A DNA stretch of 48,124 bases. Origin: Lachnospiraceae bacterium (GTDB lineage: Bacteria; Bacillota; Clostridia; Lachnospirales; Lachnospiraceae). Below are positions 1 to 8,624 of this stretch, piece by piece. The position numbers and the translations under genes were made by a program. The stretch's first letter is position 1. Each line of letters opens with the position of its first letter. Under the pieces are notes generated by a model, which did no database searches, was not told where the DNA came from, and was given only the letters and a program-made list of their open reading frames with translations. The stretch spans positions 1 through 48,124 of the forward strand of contig JAJQEO010000108.1 in NCBI GenBank assembly GCA_021201665.1, written 5' to 3'.

Positions 1-169
1 CCGCAGCTGTCTCTTCTTCCGTCTCTGCTTCTTCCGCAGCTGTCTCTTCTTCCGTCTCTACTTCTACCGCAGTTATCTCTGGATTCGCCTCCGTTGCAAA
101 TGCAATGGTCGGCATGGAGGAAAAAATCAGCAACATGGATAAAAGTGACACCAAAAATCTTTTCTTCAT
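1..169 (-). CDS. N-terminus of exported Glu/Thr-rich protein (cut by window edge)
   Basis: Only the first 56 codons lie in the window. The start ATG has a good ribosome site, AAAGGA, about 10 bases upstream. The product opens with a classic signal peptide: MKKRF, then a hydrophobic run of about 18 residues ending SMPTIAFA, with likely cleavage after AFA. The mature part begins TEANPEITAVEV and goes straight into acidic 11-residue repeats of Glu, Thr and Ala, encoded by a 33-bp unit present about twice before the edge. Similar Glu/Thr spacers occur in three other exported or membrane proteins here (DUF4340, GldG-like, PrsA-like), so this is probably a surface or cell-wall protein whose functional domain lies outside the window. 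Function unknown. Confidence 0.75.
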   Translation of the reverse strand, partial: MKKRFLVSLLSMLLIFSSMPTIAFATEANPEITAVEVETEEETAAEEAETEEETAA

Positions 170-296
170 TTTCTCACATTCCTTTCGTAATAATATTCAC
201 GACCGGCATACTGCCTGCGGACATCGTGTGTGCCCTGTAGCGGAAAACACAGCAGGGAGCATCGCATCCTGTCTTTGTCTTTTCATGCCATACTTT

Positions 297-608
297 CTAA
301 GTCTGCCCACTTATTTTGTTTGCCCACCGCCGTCTCTCCTGTCTGCATACTCCAATCAAAGCGTGAGGCTCAATCTGCCTGTAAAAACGGCAATCCCCGC
401 AGGTGTTAAATCGCTCCGGTTTGTCCCATTCGCCAAAAGGACACGCTTCTTCTACCGTGTGCGTGATGGGACAGCCGTTTTTCGTCCACACCGGAAGCTC
501 GTTAAAATTCCGGTATTCTTCGATATACATTTTCGCGAGCTCATCATAGTACATCGGAATGTCAAATACTGCGCCCTCGAACTCATAATGACGCGATTTC
601 TTTTCCAT
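297..608 (-). CDS. small Cys-rich hypothetical protein
   Basis: A 103-residue protein of unrecognised family. I chose the ATG at 608 over an upstream in-frame ATG at 674 because GGAGG lies about six bases before it. Five cysteines (residues 46, 56, 70, 73, 88) are arranged as C-x9-C-x13-C-x2-C-x14-C; the CGDC pair and the flanking CPFGEW suggest a small metal site, probably zinc. There is no signal peptide or membrane segment, so it should be cytosolic. The N-terminal half is acidic and aromatic-rich (DIPMYYDELAKMYIEEY). It stands alone, leftward, between an exported protein and a long non-coding gap. Function is not known to me. Confidence 0.6.
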   Translation of the reverse strand: MEKKSRHYEFEGAVFDIPMYYDELAKMYIEEYRNFNELPVWTKNGCPITHTVEEACPFGEWDKPERFNTCGDCRFYRQIEPHALIGVCRQERRRWANKISGQT

Positions 609-950
609 AAGCACCTCCCTCCCCGCAGTAAGGAACCATTTCCCATCTGCGGCCTGTTTCTTCCCCTGCATCAAAGGCTCCGGCTGTGAGTATGCCGCTC
701 TGGATTCTTCTGCATCTGTGCAGATACTTCCCTGCGCTGCACCTTATGAATGCTGTCCCACCGGCATATCCATCTGAATCCATGGCGGCACAACTATAGG
801 AAATGCCGCCGGAAAAATTCCTCTCGCAGACCTGCGCAAAAAAGGCGCATCCCGTCCATGGATAAACCATGGGCGAAACACGCCTTGAGTAATCGTTCTA
901 TTCTTTTTTAGGCAGCAAAAATCTAACCAGCAAAAACGGACAGGATTATC

Positions 951-1007
<57 letters not shown>

Positions 1008-1183
1008 AAGATTATGGCATTATATTTCAATTAGTCAACCTCTTTCTTAACGGATTTTAAAAAATCTACTTCGGCAAAATCTATTTCGCATTATGTACAG
1101 GCACTCTCTGCAGGTCTCACAGTCTGCGGCATTTTTGCTATGTCTTAATTTTAAGAGTATAACACATCTTTTTCCCTTTGAAC

Positions 1184-1211
1184 CTACCCATTTTCGCAAA
1201 AAAATGGGTAG
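1184..1211. other. perfect 11-bp inverted repeat
   Basis: CTACCCATTTT at 1184-1194 is matched exactly by AAAATGGGTAG at 1201-1211 with a six-base loop (CGCAAA). It lies about 205 bp upstream of the GH3 start codon. It could be an operator or a leader hairpin; no U-run follows, so a terminator is unlikely. Confidence 0.6.
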
Positions 1212-1417
1212 ATGAACGGATGTTCTATTGTGGAGACATATCCACGAGTTATATTCTGGCTCTGTTGATCTCTTCGAAATCTATTCCTTTATATTTTTAG
1301 CATATCCCTGTCATAATCACAAGTCTTAAAAATATTTATTTTCTCTCTTCCACAAACGAACAAAACATGATACCTTATCAGTACATAGCAATTATCTGAA
1401 TCAGGAGGAATTTTATC

Positions 1418-3898
1418 ATGAATCGGGATCTGAAATCTCTGATCAGCCAGATGACCCTTGAGGAAAAAGCCGGCATGTGTTCGGGGCTGGACTTCTGGCA
1501 TTTAAAGGGCGTGGAACGGCTCGGCATTCCGAGCGTGATGGTCAGCGACGGCCCTCACGGACTGCGCAAGCAGGATGACCAGGCGGATCATCTTGGCATC
1601 AATGAGAGCATCAAGGCGGTATGCTTCCCGGCGGGCTGCCTGACGGCATGCTCATTTGACCGGGAGCTGCTGCACACGCTCGGAGACGCGATCGGCAAGG
1701 AAGCACAGGCCAATGACCTTTCCGTGGTGCTGGGGCCTGCGGTCAACATCAAGCGTTCTCCTCTGTGCGGACGTAATTTTGAATATTACTCCGAGGATCC
1801 GTACCTCGCGGGTGAGACGGCGGCCGCGTTTATCGAAGGTGTGCAGGCGCACCATGTCGGCACGTCGATCAAGCATTTCGCGGCAAACAGCCAGGAGTTT
1901 AACCGCATGAGCGCGTCCTCCAACGTGGACGAGCGCACGCTCCGCGAAATCTATCTCCCGGCTTTTGAGACAGCTGTCAAAAAAGCGCAGCCCTATACGG
2001 TGATGTGCTCCTACAACCGCCTGAACGGCACCTTTGCCTCTGAGCATCCGTGGCTGCTCACGGACGTGCTGCGCACAGAATGGGGCTTTGAGGGCTATGT
2101 CATGTCCGACTGGGGCGCTGTGAATGAGCGCGTGGACGGTCTGAAGGCCGGTCTGGATCTGGAAATGCCTTCCTGCAATGGCGTGACGGATGCCGAAATC
2201 GTGGAGGCCGTCAAAAACGGAAGTCTCGATGAATCGGTACTCGATGTGGCAGTGGAACGTCTTTTGAAAATTATTTTTGAATATGTGGACAACCGGGAAG
2301 AGCAGGAGTTCACTTTGGAGCAGGATCACGCGCTTGCCCGCCGGATCGCCGCGGAATCCATGGTTCTGCTGAAAAATGACAGTGATGCCACGGGAGCGTC
2401 GCCTATCCTTCCTCTCAAAGAGACGGAAAAGATCGCCTTCATCGGCGGCTTTGCCGAAAAGCCCCGCTTCCAGGGCGGCGGCAGCTCGCACATCAACTGC
2501 TTCCGGATTGACAATATCCTTGAGGAAGTAAAAGGAAACGCAAACATTACCTACGCAAAAGGCTTTGCAGCAGACACCGATATCTATGAGGAAGCTCTCG
2601 CCGCAGAAGCAATCGAGGCGGCGAAGGCGGCTGATAAGGCAGTCCTGTTCCTCGGCCTGCCGGACAGCTTTGAATCAGAGGGATACGACCGCAGCCACAT
2701 GCAGCTGCCCAAATGCCAGAACCGTCTGGTCAGCGAAATTTTAAAGGTGCAGAAAAATGTGATCGTCGTCCTGCACAACGGCTCCCCGGTGGAGCTTCCC
2801 TGGGCAGATGAGGTCAAGGGCATCCTCGAGGCCTACCTGGGCGGTCAGGCGGCCGGCGGCGCAATCGCGGACATTCTGTTTGGAAAGGTCAATCCGTCCG
2901 GCAAGCTTGCGGAGACCTTCCCGCTTCGTCTGGAGGACAATCCCTCCTACCTCAGCTTCGGCGAGCCGGTCGATGTCGATTACACGGAGGGCATCTATGT
3001 CGGCTACCGTTATTACGACGCGAAAAAAATGCCCGTCGCTTATCCTTTCGGTCACGGACTCTCTTACACCACATTTGCCTACAGCAATCTGCGACTGGAC
3101 TGCGGGGAAACCTGCTTCGCGGACGGACAGGCCGTGATGACAGAAAAGGATACCATCACCGTCTCAGTGGATGTCATCAATACCGGAAGCTGCTTCGGAA
3201 AAGAAATTGTCCAGCTCTATATCGCTGACAAGACCGGCGCCGCGCGCCGCCCGCTGATGGAATTAAAGGGATATGAAAAAGTGGCATTAAATCCAGGAGA
3301 AACCAAAACGGTCACCATGGCGATTGATTACCGGAGCCTCGCCTGGTACAGCGCCTCCCTCCACGACTGGTACGCCGCTTCGGGAGCATATGCGGTGTGC
3401 ATTGGAGCCTCCTCGCGCGACATCCGTCTCATCGCCCCCCTGCGGCTTGACAACAGCCAGCTCCCGCCCTTAAAGGTGACCAGAAATACCACTCTTGGCG
3501 AGCTGCTGGCGAACCCAAAGACCGCCGCGTTTGTGCAGGAGCAGCAGAAGAAAATGCTCGCCGTCTTCGCCGCGCCGGAGGATGCGGACGATAGTGCTGC
3601 CGACGATTCCGTTGTTAGTACAGCCGAAAATCCGGTTGATGGTACAACAAATTCCGGAGACGAAGGTGCAGCGGATGGCGGCTCTGACACGGCAGCTGAC
3701 ACAAAAGAGCCAAATGGCAGTGCAGCGGCGGGAACAAAGGAAGCCGAGTCCTCTGCCTCAGCCGAGGCGGTTTCTGATGAGATGAACAATGCAATGATGA
3801 TCTCCATGCCGCTGCGGAACCTCGTGACCTTCGGAGTATGCTCAAGAGAGCAGCTCGAAGAAATGATTCAGGCTCTGAACCAGATGCAGGAGGGTTGA
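1418..3898 (+). CDS. glycoside hydrolase family 3 (beta-glucosidase-like)
   Basis: A cytosolic GH3 enzyme of 826 residues that would release terminal beta-linked sugars (glucose or xylose) from plant oligosaccharides. The N-terminal barrel has the family marks SDGPHGLRK near residue 43 and the nucleophile motif MSDWGA, with Asp231 as the expected nucleophile. The alpha/beta sandwich domain follows (about 310-560), then a fibronectin-III-like domain (about 579-690). There is no signal peptide, so substrates are probably imported first. AGGAGG lies about ten bases before the ATG. Oddity: a Ser/Ala/Asp/Glu-rich low-complexity stretch at about 720-790 splits the short C-terminal domain, whose end (MPLRNLVTFG) resumes after it. 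The gene stands alone, with a hairpin terminator after it. Exact substrate cannot be told. Confidence 0.9.
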   Translation: MNRDLKSLISQMTLEEKAGMCSGLDFWHLKGVERLGIPSVMVSDGPHGLRKQDDQADHLGINESIKAVCFPAGCLTACSFDRELLHTLGDAIGKEAQANDLSVVLGPAVNIKRSPLCGRNFEYYSEDPYLAGETAAAFIEGVQAHHVGTSIKHFAANSQEFNRMSASSNVDERTLREIYLPAFETAVKKAQPYTVMCSYNRLNGTFASEHPWLLTDVLRTEWGFEGYVMSDWGAVNERVDGLKAGLDLEMPSCNGVTDAEIVEAVKNGSLDESVLDVAVERLLKIIFEYVDNREEQEFTLEQDHALARRIAAESMVLLKNDSDATGASPILPLKETEKIAFIGGFAEKPRFQGGGSSHINCFRIDNILEEVKGNANITYAKGFAADTDIYEEALAAEAIEAAKAADKAVLFLGLPDSFESEGYDRSHMQLPKCQNRLVSEILKVQKNVIVVLHNGSPVELPWADEVKGILEAYLGGQAAGGAIADILFGKVNPSGKLAETFPLRLEDNPSYLSFGEPVDVDYTEGIYVGYRYYDAKKMPVAYPFGHGLSYTTFAYSNLRLDCGETCFADGQAVMTEKDTITVSVDVINTGSCFGKEIVQLYIADKTGAARRPLMELKGYEKVALNPGETKTVTMAIDYRSLAWYSASLHDWYAASGAYAVCIGASSRDIRLIAPLRLDNSQLPPLKVTRNTTLGELLANPKTAAFVQEQQKKMLAVFAAPEDADDSAADDSVVSTAENPVDGTTNSGDEGAADGGSDTAADTKEPNGSAAAGTKEAESSASAEAVSDEMNNAMMISMPLRNLVTFGVCSREQLEEMIQALNQMQEG

Positions 3899-3939
3899 GT
3901 CCGGCATCAGCCGCAAATCACCTTAATCGCCATTGCGCA

Positions 3940-3985
3940 AAGAATCCAGGAAAACGGTCTCATCCGTCACCCTGGATTCTTCTTT
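3940..3985 (+). terminator. rho-independent terminator after GH3
   Basis: Perfect 11-bp stem AAGAATCCAGG / CCTGGATTCTT with an inner ACGG/CCGT stem, followed by TCTTTATG. It lies 42 bp after the GH3 stop and before the convergent carboxypeptidase gene, so it may serve both directions. Confidence 0.75.
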
Positions 3986-4070
3986 ATGCACACAACTGCG
4001 CAGGAAATTTTTAACCAATGCCCACACAGGGATTCTTTATAGCCTGAGAAGGCACAACCGTGCAAATGTT

Positions 4071-5204
4071 CTACGGCCGCATCTCCATCTCCACCGAAAT
4101 CTCATTTCCTTCCAGGCGCACCGTCGCGTAACTGCCAGTCACGAGCGGCATTGCAGGCGGCAGATGACCCAGATCCACATCCATCACGACCGGGACGCCC
4201 TTGCGCCCTGCCACATCAAGGACAGCCTGATAACGATCCAGCCCCATCATCGGCTCCAGACCGCTCAGAGGCCGTCCGATCAGAAAGCCCTTCACATGGC
4301 GGAACCAGTCCGCGTGCTCCATCTGCCACATGGCGCGTCGGATAGAAAACACGTTCAGGTCGCAGGCCTCCAGAAACCAGATGATCCCATCTTCACGATA
4401 TTTTTCCTGAAAGACCTCCGTATAATCATAGCGCGTGCCCAGCAGATTGACAAGGCAGTCCATGCAGCCGCCGAGGAGCCGCCCGGAAAAGCTGGTCTGG
4501 GGGATCTCTTTTCCCGTCAGCACCTGAAATGCCTCCGGCCGGGCGGCCGATCCATCATAAAACTTCAGCACCTTGCGCTCCGTCAGGTTGTAGGAAGCGA
4601 GCGGATTTTCCTCATTCTTTTTTCCTTCGAGTTCCCATTTGGGGTAGCCGCTGACCGTAAAGGTCGGATGGTCAGCCGTACTTTTTGCCTGATCAGCCGC
4701 AGCAGCCCTTTTCCATCCCGATCCTTTCCCGCTTATCAATGCAAATGCGTCCTTAATGGACTGGTGCTGGCGGCTCATCCCAAAGGTGGCCGCGCAGGGA
4801 CCGTAAATAGAAGCCGTGTCGCAGATCGTGGCCAGCAGATAGGTCATGTTTGTATTATCTGAATACCCCATAAACCATTTCGCCGGAGCCGCCGCAATCT
4901 GATCCCAGTCCATGTAGTCCAGAATCTCACACATCAGCTCTCCGCCCCCGCAGGAAATCAGGCAGTCATTGTCTTCCTTTAAATAATACGCCATCAGCTC
5001 CTCTCCGCAGAGCCGGGGCGTATTGCTGATCCCGATACCGGCACTCGCATAGCAGTTCGGCCCCAGATCCAGGTGGTAGCCCTGCCGTTTCCACCTGCGC
5101 AGTGCATTTTCGAATGCAGTCTTATATGGCTCAATACTGCATCCAAAGGAAGGCGCGACTAAACCAATCGTGCCTTGTTCCGGTAAAAATTTTCCATATT
5201 TCAT
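4071..5204 (-). CDS. S66 family LD-carboxypeptidase / MccF-like
   Basis: A 377-residue serine peptidase of family S66. Members cut the bond between meso-diaminopimelate and D-Ala in cell-wall tetrapeptides, or cleave acyl-sulfamide antibiotics such as microcin C (the MccF branch). The catalytic triad is visible: Ser115 in GYSDNTN, Glu279 in WFLEACD and His347 in DLGHLPPAMP. The N-terminus (GTIGLVAPSFG) matches the family start, and the length is typical. No signal peptide is present, which favours a cytosolic role in wall recycling or antibiotic self-protection. GAGGA lies upstream of the ATG. It borders the accessory stretch with defence-gene remnants; recycling enzyme versus immunity protein cannot be settled from sequence alone. 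Confidence 0.88.
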   Translation of the reverse strand: MKYGKFLPEQGTIGLVAPSFGCSIEPYKTAFENALRRWKRQGYHLDLGPNCYASAGIGISNTPRLCGEELMAYYLKEDNDCLISCGGGELMCEILDYMDWDQIAAAPAKWFMGYSDNTNMTYLLATICDTASIYGPCAATFGMSRQHQSIKDAFALISGKGSGWKRAAAADQAKSTADHPTFTVSGYPKWELEGKKNEENPLASYNLTERKVLKFYDGSAARPEAFQVLTGKEIPQTSFSGRLLGGCMDCLVNLLGTRYDYTEVFQEKYREDGIIWFLEACDLNVFSIRRAMWQMEHADWFRHVKGFLIGRPLSGLEPMMGLDRYQAVLDVAGRKGVPVVMDVDLGHLPPAMPLVTGSYATVRLEGNEISVEMEMRP

Positions 5205-5340
5205 ATCGCCGTATCCTCATTTCTGTCTTCATTCAGGAAAGGAAGCCATTCCTTCATTCCTTCCTTTTGACATTATTTTTTTTGTTGTATATACCACGCA
5301 CCATCCTTCTCTGTCAATCTCTATTTTTTGACACGGCAGG

Positions 5341-5547
5341 TCACTCATTTTTTGTTCGCATATGGGCGTTACTATTCATGGGGCGAGGTGGAATAGACCG
5401 CCTTTTTGTGATTACGCTCCTTATATGTGGGGGAATCTTTTGAGTTTTAGGGTTCTTTGTATGTAATCCGTGTGCTAAATCGAATCCGTTTCCTACAATC
5501 AATAATCTATCTGAAAATTTATGAATTGATGATCGTGCAAAATACAA
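5341..5547 (-). pseudogene. AbiH abortive-infection protein, N-terminal remnant
   Basis: A short open frame starting at TTG (5545-5547), with GGAGA about ten bases upstream, encodes RLLIVGNGFDLAHGLHTK. This is the signature N-terminus of AbiH phage-abortive-infection proteins, which normally run to 300 residues or more. After that motif the frame continues only into unrelated basic sequence (NPKTQKIPPHIRSV) and stops, so the body of the gene has been lost. The surrounding DNA is AT-richer than the neighbouring chromosome. I read this as a degraded defence gene; a tiny expressed peptide is possible but unlikely to be active. Confidence 0.7.
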
Positions 5548-5593
5548 TCACAATATTTCTCCGTTAAACCAGATTTCCCGGTAGATCTTCCGA

Positions 5594-6208
5594 TCATCGA
5601 AAAATACTTTCTTTCCAGGCGTCAAAACCTTCTTTATTTTGGGTCTCACCGCCAAATGAAGGTTTACCGAATCCAAAAGCTCGTGCGTACCTTACTATTT
5701 CGCGAATAACCAAATTTCTCGAATATAATTTGAGGCTCCACACTTTCGAATCATAAGAGTCCATGGCTTCAAGAAGGCCACAGATGCCGACGCAATACAA
5801 GTCGTTAACATAATCCTTTGTACAGGTAGGATAACAATAATAGATCAAATAGTAAATATAGTCTGAGAGCTGCTGGATAATGAGTTCCTTGGCAATTATG
5901 GGAAGGAGTTCATCTTCACATCGATAAATCTCCATGATACTGTCGATAGGCATCATATCTGTTTCCCTGGCATAGGCAACAGCAGCTTTTAGTTTATTTT
6001 TCTCTTCTTCTCCCGCCCAAGCAAAAATAACAGGACTTTCAAGATCGAGCCCCGTTTCTTTGCCGCGCAAAATATCATAAATAATGCCTGCATTTTCCGT
6101 GCCATAACGATTCTCAAGTTCCTTCATAGCACTACTGTGAAGATCGGAGTTATTTTCCTTTAAAGACAGAAGAAGCGTATTTAACGATATATCCATCATT
6201 GGGTTCAT
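5594..6208 (-). CDS. sigma-70 region-2-like protein
   Basis: A 204-residue protein with AAAGGA ten bases before its ATG. Residues about 110-178 resemble sigma-70 region 2: a helix (LIIQQLSDYIYYLIYY), then NDLYCVGICGLLEAMDSYD, similar to the DLxQxGxxGLxxAIxxFD core, and YSRNLVIREIVRYA, similar to the -10-binding helix. I see no region 4 helix-turn-helix, so it is either a sigma factor reduced to region 2 or a regulator derived from one. The N-terminal 100 residues are not recognised. Base composition is AT-richer than the flanks, and it sits beside an AbiH remnant and an Rpn nuclease, suggesting acquired DNA. Assignment rests on motif likeness only. Confidence 0.45.
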   Translation of the reverse strand: MNPMMDISLNTLLLSLKENNSDLHSSAMKELENRYGTENAGIIYDILRGKETGLDLESPVIFAWAGEEEKNKLKAAVAYARETDMMPIDSIMEIYRCEDELLPIIAKELIIQQLSDYIYYLIYYCYPTCTKDYVNDLYCVGICGLLEAMDSYDSKVWSLKLYSRNLVIREIVRYARAFGFGKPSFGGETQNKEGFDAWKESIFR

Positions 6209-6336
6209 GTCAATTTCATCCTTTCAAAAATTCATCTGAAGTGCAATTCCGGTCACATTAGGAGCCGGATTGTAAAATTTGTATCAAAGCAGCAAAATTT
6301 GCACAATGTAGAAGAAAGAGAACTCGGTTATCTCTG

Positions 6337-6371
6337 AAAAACAGAGGAGAGAGATGAAACCCCTCTGTTTT
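6337..6371 (-). terminator. terminator after Rpn nuclease gene
   Basis: On the minus strand AAAACAGAGG pairs with CCTCTGTTTT around a 14-base loop, ending in a T-run, about 37 bp past the stop of the Rpn gene. Good form for an intrinsic terminator. Confidence 0.65.
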
Positions 6372-6407
6372 CAAAGCAACTATCAATCCAACAATCTACG
6401 TTATCTG

Positions 6408-7517
6408 TCATGCCTCCTGCAGCATCCCTGCCTCAATTTCGCGCACACTTTGTGCGGAAACCGACTGGCAGGCCGCGATCTCTTCAATCGTCAGCTTTCC
6501 AAGCTTCAGCATTCTCATAATAGCTGCTGTTTTCTCTTTTTCAGCTTCCCGATTCGCTTCTTTTATCCCTTCTTTTATTCCTTCATTTCTCGCTTCCTCC
6601 GCCGCTATCTTTTTCTCACTCGCGATATGAATCTCCAAAATGCGATCCTGATCATACAAATCCATCATCATCGTCACAACCTCCTTTTTCCGTGATCCCA
6701 AATATTCCCTCAATATGTTCTGCTCCATACAGATCCTGATTGTCTCGGATACTGCCTTTGCCGTCCTCCCATGCTCTTTGACCTGTTTGTTATACTCTTT
6801 TGTAAACGATACGTACTGTCCGATTATATCTTCGCCTTTGATCTTTTCCGGATGTACCGTGCCGTAGAGCATCTTTACCGTGACATCAATTGCGGTCCTG
6901 CGCTCTTTGGGTTCTGTGTAGAACTGTTCCCTGAGTGTGATTTTATCTGGTCGATCCACGCGGTCGCCAGTGTAGAGTACATACAGTTCCGTTTCCGGCA
7001 GATAAACCTTTTTGCTGCCGTAAAGGTCAGCTTCTCTCTCGCCCAGATAGATCTGCAATGTGTGGTCGATATAGAACAGTGCCCTTACAATAATGTTCAT
7101 CGTCCAGTTCGATGACTGTTCCTCCACCAGAATGACCAGCTTGTCGTTGACCAGGAATCCGACGTCATTATACTGGCCGTTAACCAGTACATTCTCAATC
7201 GTGATATTAGTCAGCGAATCCTCTGTAGCACTGGTGTCCTCCGGGTGGAGCGCCTGGTATAGCTGGAGCAGATACTTCCTCTGCTGAAACATATTCGTGA
7301 AGACGCTGTCCTTTCCAGTGCGTTTCGCAGTCCTGGTATCTACGTGCGGATTTACGATACCTGTTTCGCTCTGAGCGGCAGCTATCTCCGCCATGCTTTT
7401 GGGATCCTGTTGCGCCTCTGTCTTTGTCCCGGCGTCATGCGCTCCCGACTTCTCTGTGTCTGTGGGGCTCTGTGGGGGAATTTTGGGGGTTACTGGGTTC
7501 TTTTTGTTGTTGCTCAT
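6408..7517 (-). CDS. Rpn family PD-(D/E)XK nuclease / putative transposase
   Basis: A 369-residue protein of the Rpn (recombination-promoting nuclease) / PD-(D/E)XK transposase family. The nuclease core is at about 65-290: GKDSVFTNMF, then Asp118 in YNDVGF and Glu132-x-Gln134 in VILVEEQSSNW, matching the D...ExQ form of the fold. The C-terminal part (about 290-335) is a Lys/Glu-rich helix with repeated EGIKEGIKEA, followed by a short helical tail, as usual for the family. The first 60 residues are Pro/Thr-rich and probably disordered. GGAGG lies seven bases before the ATG, and a terminator follows. Rpn proteins promote RecA-independent recombination and have been linked to phage defence; no inverted repeats flank the gene, so it is not a complete transposon. 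Confidence 0.85.
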   Translation of the reverse strand: MSNNKKNPVTPKIPPQSPTDTEKSGAHDAGTKTEAQQDPKSMAEIAAAQSETGIVNPHVDTRTAKRTGKDSVFTNMFQQRKYLLQLYQALHPEDTSATEDSLTNITIENVLVNGQYNDVGFLVNDKLVILVEEQSSNWTMNIIVRALFYIDHTLQIYLGEREADLYGSKKVYLPETELYVLYTGDRVDRPDKITLREQFYTEPKERRTAIDVTVKMLYGTVHPEKIKGEDIIGQYVSFTKEYNKQVKEHGRTAKAVSETIRICMEQNILREYLGSRKKEVVTMMMDLYDQDRILEIHIASEKKIAAEEARNEGIKEGIKEANREAEKEKTAAIMRMLKLGKLTIEEIAACQSVSAQSVREIEAGMLQEA

Positions 7518-8005
7518 CCTTGCACCTCCGTAAACTGATTTCGATTTCTTTGGAAAGTCTTCTATCGTTCACCTTCAGTGCGGGTGCGGTTATCATTTGA
7601 CCGGTGACAGTACAGTGAACCATGTGTCAGACATATGACAGTATTGTTCATCATAATCATACAGCAGACATATGGAAGCTCAGCTGTCCGGTCTCTTATA
7701 AGCCTATCTGCATTATAAGCGAAAATCCTCCTGCCTGCAAGACGCTTTGTGATTCCGTGAGCGGCATCATAGATAACAGATGCATCATCGAATGTCCTTA
7801 TAAAGCTGGCTTTGCAGTCCTACGGCGTCCCTACAGAAGCAGACATTGCAATCTTACGGAGTTTCTATAAAAGCCTTTCCGCTATATAAAAACGAATCAG
7901 AGGCGGATTTGTGACGATGATTTTTGAAAAATTTACAATTCTGTTCAGATTTTCCGTTCTCACATAACGGCTCTTCTCACCTGTGACTTCTCATTCATTT
8001 CTTCT
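7518..8005. other. 488-bp gap, probably non-coding
   Basis: No supported gene. An open frame on the plus strand (7622-7870) has no ribosome site and no recognisable protein character. The only structure seen is an imperfect direct repeat, 7811-7840 and 7845-7874, matching at 22 of 30 positions (shared core TTGCA-TC-TACGG-GT). It may be decayed coding DNA belonging to the accessory stretch. Confidence 0.5.
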
Positions 8006-8500
8006 CTATACAAATGCACACTCCCATACATCGACTCCGCTGTCCTGAAAAACTTCATTCAACCGTGCTTTCAGATCATCTTTGGTGATTCCTTTTTTTA
8101 ATATTACCTGCAGGAACCCGCCGCCTCCGGCACCGCAGATCATCTTTCCGTCGATCAGGTCGTCAATGACCGCGAAAATCTGGTCGACACGGGTGTTGGT
8201 GCTGCCTGCGTCGATGTGCTGACTCTCCAGCCAGTGTTCACTTAAAAGAGCAGCAAAGCCATCAACATTATCTTTTTCCAGTTCATAGCGCATCAGCACA
8301 GCGAGACGCTGGATAGCGTCATGCGCATGGACGGATGTCGTATCGCTGCAGATGTATTCTCCAACCACGTCGCGCAGAAGATTGCGTGCCAGGCGTCTCT
8401 GGCCGGTATAGATCAAGGCAAAACGATCATTGAGCTCGGCGATGGATTTTTCGCTGGTGGATAATGGTGTACAGGTGATTTGCTGGGTAAGTCCTGGGTA
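8006..8500 (-). pseudogene. fucokinase / GDP-fucose pyrophosphorylase, C-terminal remnant
   Basis: The minus frame ends in a clear GHMP-kinase C-terminus: LNDRFALIYTGQRRLARNLL, then DAGSTNTRVDQIF, DDLIDGKMICGAGGGGFLQ and FQDSGVDVWECAFV. This matches the end of bifunctional L-fucokinase / fucose-1-phosphate guanylyltransferase (Fkp type, normally about 950 residues), which salvages fucose to GDP-fucose. Likeness begins near 8497 (PGLTQQ...CTPL). Upstream of that the frame runs into DNA overlapping the divergent Uma2 gene, so roughly 80 percent of the protein, including the pyrophosphorylase half and the kinase N-terminus, is missing. I infer a 5'-deleted pseudogene created when the Uma2 segment arrived. 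Confidence 0.75.
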
Positions 8501-8624
8501 ACTATGGGGTGGCCAGCGCTCATTTCTCGTTAATTTTGCCAGTGGCGGAATCCAAATGCCTGTGATATACTCTGTTTCAGGCAACATTACACAACACATG
8601 TATTTATGGAAGGAAAGGTACCCT

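Noticed and set aside
583-870. 95-codon minus frame upstream of the Cys-rich gene
   Set aside because: It overlaps the better supported gene in another frame, and no ribosome site or domain is seen.
6408-7517. Rpn gene as part of a complete insertion sequence
   Set aside because: No terminal inverted repeats or target duplication can be seen on either side; the gene has its own terminator and ribosome site.
7622-7870. 82-codon plus-strand frame in the 7.5-8.0 kb gap
   Set aside because: No ribosome site, odd composition and no recognisable family; treated as non-coding.
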